Assembly: GCA_023404955.1 (NCBI GenBank)
Contig: JAEXZY010000111.1
Span: 1-64,000, forward strand
Source: Actinomycetes bacterium
GTDB lineage: Bacteria > Actinomycetota > Actinomycetes > Mycobacteriales > Mycobacteriaceae
Direction of reading: 5' to 3'
DNA length: 64,000 nt
Below, piece by piece: positions 57,543-64,000 of the stretch. The position numbers were made by a program, and so were the translations under genes. Position 1 is the first letter of the stretch, and every line of letters begins with the position of its first letter. Under the pieces are notes generated by a model, which was not told the origin of the DNA, did no database searches, and saw only the letters and a program-made list of their open reading frames with translations.

Positions 57543-58358
57543 TCAGCGCCCGTGGAATCGTGCCGGCCGGCGTTCGGCGAATGCGCGCAGACCCTCGGCG
57601 AGGTCGGCGGTGTTCGAGACGACCTCGGCTGCCCAGGCTTCCTGTTCGAAGGCCCGTGCGCGATCGGACTCCGAGGACACCGATAGCAGCCGTTTGGTGA
57701 GGGCGAGCATCACCGACGGGCCAGACGCCAAGCGGCGCGCGAAGTCCGCGGCCACAGCGTCGACTTCGTCCGCCGTCGTCACCCTGTTGACCAGTCCCCA
57801 TTCCAGGCAGCGAGCCGCATCCACCGCCTCGCCCATCATGAGAATCTCAGTCGCGCGCCGCAACCCGACGATGCGCGTCAACAGGTGGATGGCTCCCGAG
57901 TCGGGCAGGATGCCGCGATCGACGAAGGCTTCCTTGATCGTCGATCCTTCGGACATCACCACGAGATCGCAGGCCAGCACCAGGCTCGCACCTGCACCGA
58001 CCGCGGTTCCTTTCACGGCTGCCACCACCGGCTTGTCACAATCCAGCACGGCGGCGGTCAGCCGCTGCCACCCCCGCTGCAGCAGCCGCGCGACGTCACC
58101 GGGTCGCTTCTGAGCCACCGTCGGCGTCGATTCCGGCCGTGCAGCGAGCCCGGCCCCGGCGCAGAAGTGCCTCTCCCCCGCCGAACTCAGCATCACCGCC
58201 CGCACCTGCGGGTCGTCGGCCGCCGCCTGGAACGCGTCAGCGAGAGCATCACGAGCGCTGGGAGACAGGGAATTTCCGACCGCAGCTCGGTCGATGTGCA
58301 GATAACCCACACCGTCCTCGCCCACGCGAGCGCGGATACCGGGGTCCTCGTCCGCCAT
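57543..58358 (-). CDS. Crotonase-fold protein (PaaG-like)
   Basis: 271 residues, GGAAGG upstream of the ATG. GYLHIDRAAVGNSLSPSARDAL, GERHFCAGAGLAA, AVKGTAVGAGASLVLACDLVVMSEGSTIKEAFVDRGILPDSGAIHLLTRIVGLRRA. The hydratase Glu positions are Ser and Phe. The Asp in ILPDSG is where PaaG-type isomerases keep their single acid. An isomerase role (double-bond or ring shift) is therefore more likely than hydration (inference). It is divergent from the hotdog hydratase operon. Confidence 0.86.
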   Translation of the reverse strand: MADEDPGIRARVGEDGVGYLHIDRAAVGNSLSPSARDALADAFQAAADDPQVRAVMLSSAGERHFCAGAGLAARPESTPTVAQKRPGDVARLLQRGWQRLTAAVLDCDKPVVAAVKGTAVGAGASLVLACDLVVMSEGSTIKEAFVDRGILPDSGAIHLLTRIVGLRRATEILMMGEAVDAARCLEWGLVNRVTTADEVDAVAADFARRLASGPSVMLALTKRLLSVSSESDRARAFEQEAWAAEVVSNTADLAEGLRAFAERRPARFHGR

Positions 58359-58383
58359 GCCACCACACCTTCCAGCACACTGC

Positions 58384-58399
58384 CGTTAACTTCATTCTC
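58384..58399. promoter_or_regulatory. Partial GAGAA-type site
   Basis: On the minus strand GAGAATGAAGTTAACG: left arm intact, right arm (TAACG) shifted by one base from the consensus. It lies in the divergent promoter of the crotonase (-) and the hydratase operon (+). Confidence 0.35.
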
Positions 58400-58459
58400 A
58401 TATTTCGGGTATGTTCATTTCCACTGCCTGGACAGCGTGCCATACGAGGAGGTTGCGGG

Positions 58460-59749
58460 ATGGTAGATGCTCCGTCGGCCGCCACGATTTCGACGCCGCC
58501 CCCAACGACCGGACAGATCACCGACGAGGGACTTGCTCGTCTGCGGGCCACCGTCGGCATCGCCGTGCCCCACACCCAGCCGCCCCACTACGTCCGGCCC
58601 AACGAGGACGCCTTTCGACACGTCGCGGAGAGCTACGGCGACGCCAACCCGCTGTGGGGCGATCCGACCTACGCGGCAACGACGGTCTGGGGCGAGTGCC
58701 TGGCTCCTCCCGCGCTCGTCGGCGGGGACACCCTGATCGGTGAGGACGAGGTCACCTCGCTCTCGGAAGCCGACCGCGCACTGACCAAGGGTGACCCCCT
58801 ACGGGGCGTGCACGCCTTCTACGCGTCCTCGTCACGAGAGTGGTGGGCTCCGCTACGGGCCAACCGCCGAGTCTTCCGGCGCAACGCCCACGTCGCCGCG
58901 TTGGACAAGAGCAGCGATTTCGCCGGCCGGGCCATCCACGAATGGACGGCGCAGGTGTTCCGGGACGACGAGGGTGTGCTGCTCGGCGGCCAGTACCGCA
59001 ACATGATCCGCACCGAACGCACGAAGGCGCGAGGCCGCAAGAAGTACGACGCGGTGCAGTTGAAGACGTGGTCGCAAGAGGAGATCGACGAGATCGACGA
59101 GCGCTATGCCGCCGAGCAGCCGCGTGGCGCCGAGCCGCGTTGGTGGGAGGACGTCGCCGAGGGCGACACGGTGGGCCCGCTGACGAAAGGACCGCTGACC
59201 GTCACCGACATGGTCTGCTGGCATGTCGGGATGGGAATGGGGATGTACGGCGTGCGTCCATTGCGGCTGGCGTGGCGCAACCGTCAGCGGATCCCACGGT
59301 TCTACAGCCTCAATGACGCAGGGGTCCCCGATGTGCAGCAGCGGGTGCACTGGGAACCGGACGCCGCGCGAAACGCGGGGAATCCGACCACGTTCGACTA
59401 CGGCCGGATGCGCGAGACATGGCTCATCCACCTGTGCACCGACTGGATGGGTGACGACGCGTGGTTGTGGAAGCTCGACTGCGAGTTCCGGTTGTTCAAT
59501 TACGTCGGCGACCTACACACCATCACCGGCACCGTGGTCGAGAAGTACCTGGCCGAGGGCGACCGGCCGGCAGTCGACCTGGAGCTCGCGGCGACGAGCC
59601 ACCGCGGGGAGATCACCGCGCCGGGACGGGCGACCATCCTGCTGCCCAGCCGTGAGCACGGTCCGGTGCGGTTGCCCGATCCGCCCGGCGGAGCGCAGGA
59701 TCTGCCCGAGGTGCTGACCGCCGTGGCGGCACGCTTCGCGCAACGATGA
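58460..59749 (+). CDS. Double-hotdog hydratase (MaoC/FAS1-like dehydratase domains)
   Basis: 429 residues from ATG 58460 (GAGGAGG upstream). The N-terminal part (ALVGGDTLIGEDEVTSL; DPLRGVHAFYASSSREWWAPLRANRRVFRRNAH) is a FAS1-type dehydratase hotdog. The C-terminal part (WWEDVAEGDTVGPLTKGPLTVTDMVCWHVGMGM; LFNYVGDLHTITGTVVEKYL) is a second, MaoC-like hotdog. In sterol side-chain pathways such hydratases (ChsH-type) add water to the enoyl-CoA ahead of the Ltp2 aldolase. Because no crotonase here has the Glu pair, this may be the pathway's true hydratase (inference). It starts an overlapping six-gene operon. Confidence 0.83.
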   Translation: MVDAPSAATISTPPPTTGQITDEGLARLRATVGIAVPHTQPPHYVRPNEDAFRHVAESYGDANPLWGDPTYAATTVWGECLAPPALVGGDTLIGEDEVTSLSEADRALTKGDPLRGVHAFYASSSREWWAPLRANRRVFRRNAHVAALDKSSDFAGRAIHEWTAQVFRDDEGVLLGGQYRNMIRTERTKARGRKKYDAVQLKTWSQEEIDEIDERYAAEQPRGAEPRWWEDVAEGDTVGPLTKGPLTVTDMVCWHVGMGMGMYGVRPLRLAWRNRQRIPRFYSLNDAGVPDVQQRVHWEPDAARNAGNPTTFDYGRMRETWLIHLCTDWMGDDAWLWKLDCEFRLFNYVGDLHTITGTVVEKYLAEGDRPAVDLELAATSHRGEITAPGRATILLPSREHGPVRLPDPPGGAQDLPEVLTAVAARFAQR

Positions 59750-60561
59750 GAACTGCTGTGTACGATAGTGTTCCGGGACTACGAGCCTCGCATCAGGGAT
59801 CGGTTCTCACGCTCACCCTCGACCGGGTCGACCGTCGTAACGCCGTGGACGATGTGATGCTCGACGCGATGATCGACCACGTCGCGGCGGCAGGAACCGA
59901 CGAAGCGGTGCGGGTGATCCGGCTCGACGCGGCCGGGCCGGACTTCTGCGCCGGAGCCGATCTCATCGCCCGCAACGCCGCGACCGACCGGAAACCGCGG
60001 GTGGGCAGCACGCAGCGGAGATTGCCGCACAAAGCCAACCGCCTCATCCCGCTGCTCACGGAGACGCAGGTGCCCATCGTGGCCGTGGTGAGAGGCTGGG
60101 CCGCGGGGCTCGGCTTCCACCTCGCTGTGGCGGCCGACTTCTGTGTGGCCGCCGACACCGCCCGGTTCTGGGAGCCCTTCATGGCCCGCGGATTCACTCC
60201 CGACAGCGGCGGCACATGGCTGTTGCCCCGGGTTCTGGGACTGGTGCGCAGCCGCAAACTCCTGATGCTCGGTGACGAGATCTCCGGCGCAACCGCCGCG
60301 CAGTGGGACCTGATCCACCAGGCCTGCAGCGACAATCAGCTCGATCACGTCGCCGACGAGCTCGTCGGCCGCCTCGCCGCGGCTCCGACCGTGGCGCTGG
60401 GTCTGACCAAGTGGCTGCTGCACACCGGCAATGGTCTCGACCTCGACCGTCAGCTGCACAACGAAGCAATGGGTCTCGAATTGTCCAGTCGCAGCAAGGA
60501 TTTCCGCGAGGGTCTGGCGGCCTTCAAAGCCAAACGAGATGCGGAGTTCACCGGACGATGA
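59746..60561 (+). CDS. Crotonase-fold protein (PaaG-like)
   Basis: 271 residues; ATG overlaps the previous stop by 4 bases. LTLTLDRVDRRNAVDDVMLDAMIDHV, GPDFCAGADLIARN, VVRGWAAGLGFHLAVAADFCVAADTARFWEPFMARGFTPDSGGTWLLPRVLGLVRSRKLLML. The first hydratase Glu is His (GLGFH) and the second is Phe (EPF). The Asp in TPDSGG is the PaaG-type acid. A probable isomerase. It is coupled to the acyl-CoA dehydrogenase downstream. Confidence 0.86.
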   Translation: MRTAVYDSVPGLRASHQGSVLTLTLDRVDRRNAVDDVMLDAMIDHVAAAGTDEAVRVIRLDAAGPDFCAGADLIARNAATDRKPRVGSTQRRLPHKANRLIPLLTETQVPIVAVVRGWAAGLGFHLAVAADFCVAADTARFWEPFMARGFTPDSGGTWLLPRVLGLVRSRKLLMLGDEISGATAAQWDLIHQACSDNQLDHVADELVGRLAAAPTVALGLTKWLLHTGNGLDLDRQLHNEAMGLELSSRSKDFREGLAAFKAKRDAEFTGR

Positions 60562-61817
60562 CACGGCTGGCGATCACCCCGACGAGCACCGCAGACGAGG
60601 CGCGCGCCGCCGTGCGCGAGTGGGTCGCGGTGACCGTGCCCGACGGCTGGCGCGCGGCAGCAGAACGCGGCCCCGCGGCGTTGCGGGCGGTGCGCTCTCC
60701 CGCCGACTATGCGACGTGGTACCCGGCGTTCGCCGAGTCGGGTCTGGTGGTACCGACATGGCAGCCCGAACACGGCGGACTCGGTGTGAATGCCGATGTC
60801 GCCCGGGCGATCGACACGGAATTGGCCCCGTTGCGCCTGACACGCCTCAATCCGCTGGGCCTCAACAACGCCGCCGCAGCGCTGTTCAGCCACGGCACCG
60901 AGGAGCAGCGGCGTCGCTTCCTGCCGCCCATCGTCCGCAACGAAGAGAAATGGTGCCAGCTGTTCAGCGAGCCGGGCGCCGGATCGGACCTCGCATCGCT
61001 GTCGACTCGCGCCGTCCGCGACGGATCGGGCGACGACGCCGACTGGCTGGTCACCGGCCAGAAGGTGTGGTCGACGTGGGCCGACGAAGCCGACTTCGCG
61101 ATCCTGCTGGCCCGCACCGACCCGGATCGCCCCAAACATCAGGGGATCACCTATTTCCTGCTCGATCTTCGGCAAGACGGGGTGCAGGTACGTCCGCTCC
61201 GTCAGATCACCGGCGAGTCCGAGTTCAACGAAGTGTTCCTCGACCACGCACGCATCCCCGACTCCCAGCGGGTCGGCGAGCTCAACGATGGCTGGCGGGT
61301 CAGCGCATCGACGCTGTCGAGCGAACGCCAGATGGTGTCCGGATCAGGGTCCGGCGGAATGGGCCGCCTCGGCGGATCGAGCGCCGACCGGCTGATCGGC
61401 CTGGCCAAGGAGAAAGGCACGTGGGCCGACCCCGTGATCCGGAGCAGGATCATGCACGTCTGGGCCCAAGAGCAGATCCGCGGCTGGACGAACGCTCGGG
61501 TGCGGGCCGCCCTCTCCGCCGGCCAGTCACCAGGGGCGGCGTCGTCGATCGGCAAGGTGCACCAGGCGACCCTGAACCAGCAGATACAGAACCTCATGGT
61601 CGACATCCTCGGCACCGAGTCGCTGGCCTGGGCCCCGACCGACGATCCCGACGCTTTGCCGCGGGAGGTTCGCGGCATGCTGCGCAGCCTGGCCAACGGA
61701 ACCGAGGGCGGCACCACCGACATCAACAAGAACATCTTGGGTGAACGCGTGCTCGGTCTGCCCCGCGAGCCCGATCCGTGGAAAGGCAAGCCCTGGAGGG
61801 ACATCCCGAGATCATGA
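60558..61817 (+). CDS. Acyl-CoA dehydrogenase (FadE-like)
   Basis: 419 residues from ATG 60558 (4-base overlap). GLVVPTWQPEHGGLGVNADVARAIDTELAPL, LFSEPGAGSDLASLSTRAVRDG, WLVTGQKVWSTWADEADFAILLARTDPDRPKHQGITYFLLDL and EVFLDHARIPDSQRVGELNDGWR are typical of mycobacterial FadE proteins for bulky acyl-CoAs. The C-terminal LANGTEGGTTDINKNILGERVLGLPREP matches the family end. FAD-dependent alpha,beta-dehydrogenation is inferred. A dedicated partner subunit is not adjacent. Confidence 0.9.
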   Translation: MTRLAITPTSTADEARAAVREWVAVTVPDGWRAAAERGPAALRAVRSPADYATWYPAFAESGLVVPTWQPEHGGLGVNADVARAIDTELAPLRLTRLNPLGLNNAAAALFSHGTEEQRRRFLPPIVRNEEKWCQLFSEPGAGSDLASLSTRAVRDGSGDDADWLVTGQKVWSTWADEADFAILLARTDPDRPKHQGITYFLLDLRQDGVQVRPLRQITGESEFNEVFLDHARIPDSQRVGELNDGWRVSASTLSSERQMVSGSGSGGMGRLGGSSADRLIGLAKEKGTWADPVIRSRIMHVWAQEQIRGWTNARVRAALSAGQSPGAASSIGKVHQATLNQQIQNLMVDILGTESLAWAPTDDPDALPREVRGMLRSLANGTEGGTTDINKNILGERVLGLPREPDPWKGKPWRDIPRS

Positions 61818-62632
61818 CGTCCTACGAACGGCTCGAGGTGACGCGATCCGGTGGAGTGGCCTGGCTCGTGTTGAACCGGCCCGAATCCGGAAACGCGTTC
61901 GACGCAGCGATGCTCGACGAACTGGAGCGCGCGTGGACTGAGCTCGATGCCGACCCCGAGGTCCGCGTCATCGTCACCGCCGCCAACGGCAAAGCGTTCT
62001 GCACCGGTATGGACGTCGTCCAGGTCGCGCGCGACAAAGACGCCATGCGACTGCACTCCCGCAGGACGCGAGATGCGGAGTTGCGGATCTCATCATGGCA
62101 CTGCGGGGTGTGGAAGCCGGTGATCGCGGCGGTCAACGGGGTGTGCGCCGGGGGCGGTCTGCACCTGGTCGCCGACGCCGACATCGTGATCGCCTCGGAG
62201 GCGGCGTCTTTCGTGGATCCCCACGTCTCGGTCGGGCAGGCCGTGGCGTACGAGGCGATCACCCTGATCCGCAAGTCACCGATGGAAGCGATCCTGCGCA
62301 TGGCACTCATGGGTCGAGAGGAACGGATGAACGCACAGCGGGCTCTCCAGCTCGGAATCGTGTCGCAGGTCGTCGCAGCCGACCAGCTTCGCGCGACCGC
62401 GTCGACGTTGGCCTCAGCGATCGCCGCCAACTCCCCCACAGCGTTGCGCGCCGCCAAGCAGGCACTGTGGCGCGCGCTCGAGGTCGGTCGCAGCACCGCC
62501 TACCGTGAAGCCGCAGCGACGATCGCCGCCATGGCCGAGCACCCCGACGTCGCCGAGGGATTACGCGCGTCGCGAGAACGGCGGACGCCGGTGTGGCAGC
62601 AGCTCGAGACCACGAGCGGAGCGGTGTCGTGA
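61814..62632 (+). CDS. Crotonase-fold protein, tandem copy 1
   Basis: 272 residues from ATG 61814 (4-base overlap). VAWLVLNRPESGNAFDAAMLDELERAW, NGKAFCTGMDVVQVARD, AVNGVCAGGGLHLVADADIVIASEAASFVDPHVSVGQAVAYEAITLIRKSPMEAILRMALMG. Both hydratase Glu positions are His (GGGLH and DPH). The same pair of His occurs in the next gene, with which it shares about half its residues. The chemistry is probably not hydration; C-C bond hydrolysis, as in 6-oxocamphor-hydrolase-like crotonases, is one option (inference). Confidence 0.87.
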   Translation: MTSYERLEVTRSGGVAWLVLNRPESGNAFDAAMLDELERAWTELDADPEVRVIVTAANGKAFCTGMDVVQVARDKDAMRLHSRRTRDAELRISSWHCGVWKPVIAAVNGVCAGGGLHLVADADIVIASEAASFVDPHVSVGQAVAYEAITLIRKSPMEAILRMALMGREERMNAQRALQLGIVSQVVAADQLRATASTLASAIAANSPTALRAAKQALWRALEVGRSTAYREAAATIAAMAEHPDVAEGLRASRERRTPVWQQLETTSGAVS

Positions 62633-63447
62633 CGGCTGCCGAGGCGCCCGCCTACCGCCGGCTCATCGTCGAGCGACGAGGACCGGTCGGCTGGCTCATC
62701 ATGAACCGCCCCGACCAGCTCAACGCCTACGACGCGGTCATGCGGGAGGAGTTTCCGCGGGCGTGGGCACAGCTCGACGCGGACCCCGAGGTGCGAGTCA
62801 TCGTTCACACGGGTAACGGACGGGCCTTCCAGGTCGGGGCCGATGTCGCCGAGCTCGACGGTGACGCCGTCGTCCAGTTCCAGGAGACGATGCGCACGCT
62901 GGATCTCAAACTGACCGGCTGGCACTGCAATGTCGGTAAACCCATCATCACCGCAGTCAACGGGGTGTGCGCCGGCGGAGGGCTGCACTGGGTGGCCGAC
63001 GGCGACATCGTCATCGCGTCGTCGAACGCCACGTTCGTCGACCCGCACGTCTCCATCGGCCAAGTGAGCGCACTGGAGACCATTGCGCTGATGCGGAAGA
63101 TCCCCGCAGAGGCGGTGCTACGGATGGCGCTGCTCGGTAGCCATGAACGGCTCAGCGCCCACCGCGCCTACGAGCTCGGGATGATCAGTCAGGTCGTCGA
63201 CCCGCCCGAGTCGCTGCACGAGGTGGCGCAGGCCCTCGCCGAGAAGATCGCGCTGAACTCACCGGCGGCGATGCGCGCCACCAAGCGGGCGCTCTGGGGC
63301 GGCCTCGAACACGGTTTGACCGACGCGTGTCGAGCCGGGGCCAAGCACCTCACCTCGATGTGGGGGCACCCTGACCAGGACGAGGGTCCGCAAGCTTTCG
63401 CCCAGAAGCGAACACCGAAATGGCTTCCCCTGGAGAGTGATTCGTGA
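62629..63447 (+). CDS. Crotonase-fold protein, tandem copy 2
   Basis: 272 residues from GTG 62629 (4-base overlap). VGWLIMNRPDQLNAYDAVMREEFPRAW, NGRAFQVGADVAELDG, AVNGVCAGGGLHWVADGDIVIASSNATFVDPHVSIGQVSALETIALMRKIPAEAVLRMALLG. Like copy 1, it has His at both hydratase Glu positions. The two genes are a tandem duplication that diverged; they may form one complex or act on successive intermediates. It overlaps the final acyl-CoA synthetase gene. Confidence 0.87.
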   Translation: MTAAEAPAYRRLIVERRGPVGWLIMNRPDQLNAYDAVMREEFPRAWAQLDADPEVRVIVHTGNGRAFQVGADVAELDGDAVVQFQETMRTLDLKLTGWHCNVGKPIITAVNGVCAGGGLHWVADGDIVIASSNATFVDPHVSIGQVSALETIALMRKIPAEAVLRMALLGSHERLSAHRAYELGMISQVVDPPESLHEVAQALAEKIALNSPAAMRATKRALWGGLEHGLTDACRAGAKHLTSMWGHPDQDEGPQAFAQKRTPKWLPLESDS

Positions 63448-64000
63448 GTCTTTCCGAACTCGTCGACGACCTTCCGGATGTCGCGGTGTACACGCTGGAC
63501 GCGGAACTCCCCGGCTATCGGCTGCAGGAGAGCGCCACTGCGCTCGGCACGCAACTCACCGCTGCCGGTGTGCAGCCCGGACAGGTTGTCGCCGCGATGC
63601 TGCCCAACGACGCCACGACGGTGTCCGCTTTGTTCGGAACTTGGCGGGCAGGAGGGGTCTACACCCCGCTCAACCCGCGCGCCGCAGACGCCGAACTCAC
63701 CGCGCTGCTGAGCACGCTGCGTCCTTCCGCGGTGCTCACCACCGCCGAACTGGCCCACCGCTTCGACGGTACGGAAATTCCGGTGTTCGTCGGCGAAGAC
63801 CTGCGCTGGGTACTCGCCGATCACTCCCCTTGTCACACCGACGACGTTCACGGCGCAGCCGACCGTCAGCGCTACGACCCCGCCGTAGCGCTGCTCCAGT
63901 TCACCTCAGGAACCACCGGCGCACCGAAACCCGTGCCGCTGCAGCATGCAACGGTCATCGACCTGATCGACCGACTACTGGCCAAGCTCCGCGGCGGCCG
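63444..64000 (+). CDS. Acyl-CoA synthetase (5' part, runs off the right edge)
   Basis: 185 residues are visible from GTG 63444, which overlaps the previous stop by 4 bases. ALGTQLTAAGVQPGQVVAAMLPNDATTVSALFGTWRAGGVYTPLNPRAADAELTALLSTLRPSAVLTT is the ANL N-terminal domain, and ALLQFTSGTTGAPKPVPLQHATV is the AMP-binding P-loop. The window ends soon after, so length, catalytic Lys and neighbours cannot be judged. It belongs to the same operon as the crotonases and FadE. Confidence 0.88.
   Translation, partial: MSLSELVDDLPDVAVYTLDAELPGYRLQESATALGTQLTAAGVQPGQVVAAMLPNDATTVSALFGTWRAGGVYTPLNPRAADAELTALLSTLRPSAVLTTAELAHRFDGTEIPVFVGEDLRWVLADHSPCHTDDVHGAADRQRYDPAVALLQFTSGTTGAPKPVPLQHATVIDLIDRLLAKLRGG

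Noticed and set aside
20774..64000. Cytochrome P450, KstD, KshA or HsaC genes to confirm a standard steroid cluster
   Set aside because: I found no frame with the P450 heme-Cys motif or with the other enzymes' signatures.
1..64000. tRNA or rRNA genes, transposases, integrases
   Set aside because: No such sequence or domain was recognised in any frame or gap.

Overview
The window is high-GC actinobacterial DNA, almost certainly from a fast-growing mycobacterium (Mycolicibacterium/Mycobacterium type). The markers are a PGRS-like Gly/Asn-rich surface protein, an F420-type LLM oxidoreductase, a mycofactocin-type short-chain dehydrogenase, a WS/DGAT wax-ester/triacylglycerol synthase, two orphan Mce-associated membrane proteins, an MmpS-like secreted protein, and a very large set of FadD/FadE/EchA-type lipid-degradation genes. 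No rRNA, tRNA, CRISPR array, intact insertion sequence or prophage was seen.

1-5.9 kb is a loose, partly decayed region. It holds the 5' part of a secreted PGRS-like gene running off the left edge (whose first ~50 bases look like assembly noise), a scrambled remnant of a second copy of that gene, a metallo-beta-lactamase-fold hydrolase, a VOC protein, a frame-broken alpha/beta hydrolase and a small secreted repeat protein. 5.9-11 kb holds an LLM oxidoreductase, a short class-II UvrA-like ATPase, a small unknown protein and an alpha/beta hydrolase.

10.9-19.1 kb is a purine-ureide (allantoin) utilisation cluster: MFS transporter, IclR regulator, DUF6986-type aldolase-like protein, ureidoglycine aminohydrolase, Asp/Glu/hydantoin-racemase-type protein, NCS1 permease and allantoinase. 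Shared TTCC-N7-GGAA palindromes lie in its two divergent control regions. No allantoate amidohydrolase is present. It is followed by a proteasome-beta-like Ntn hydrolase with an intact T1/D17/K33 triad and an unknown membrane protein.

20.8-64 kb is one long catabolic island for a complex, probably steroid- or terpenoid-like, carboxylic acid. It contains four acyl-CoA synthetases, three acyl-CoA dehydrogenases, six crotonase-fold proteins (none with the canonical hydratase Glu pair), a double-hotdog hydratase, two Ltp2-like thiolase-fold/DUF35 systems (one fused, one split), one ordinary thiolase, several SDRs, two DapB-like reductases, an amidohydrolase, an AveC-like membrane protein, an ERG2/sigma-1-receptor homologue, a MoxR-VWA pair inside a FadD-WS/DGAT-mycofactocin-SDR operon, an aldolase-dioxygenase-dehydrogenase-crotonase operon, and three regulators (one FadR-type GntR, two TetR). 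A recurrent inverted repeat, GAGAA-N6-TTCTC and relatives, sits in nearly every divergent promoter of the island from 32 kb onward. It suggests one TetR-type regulator controls the whole set. This regulon, and the unassigned pathway it controls, is the strongest candidate here for an undescribed system.
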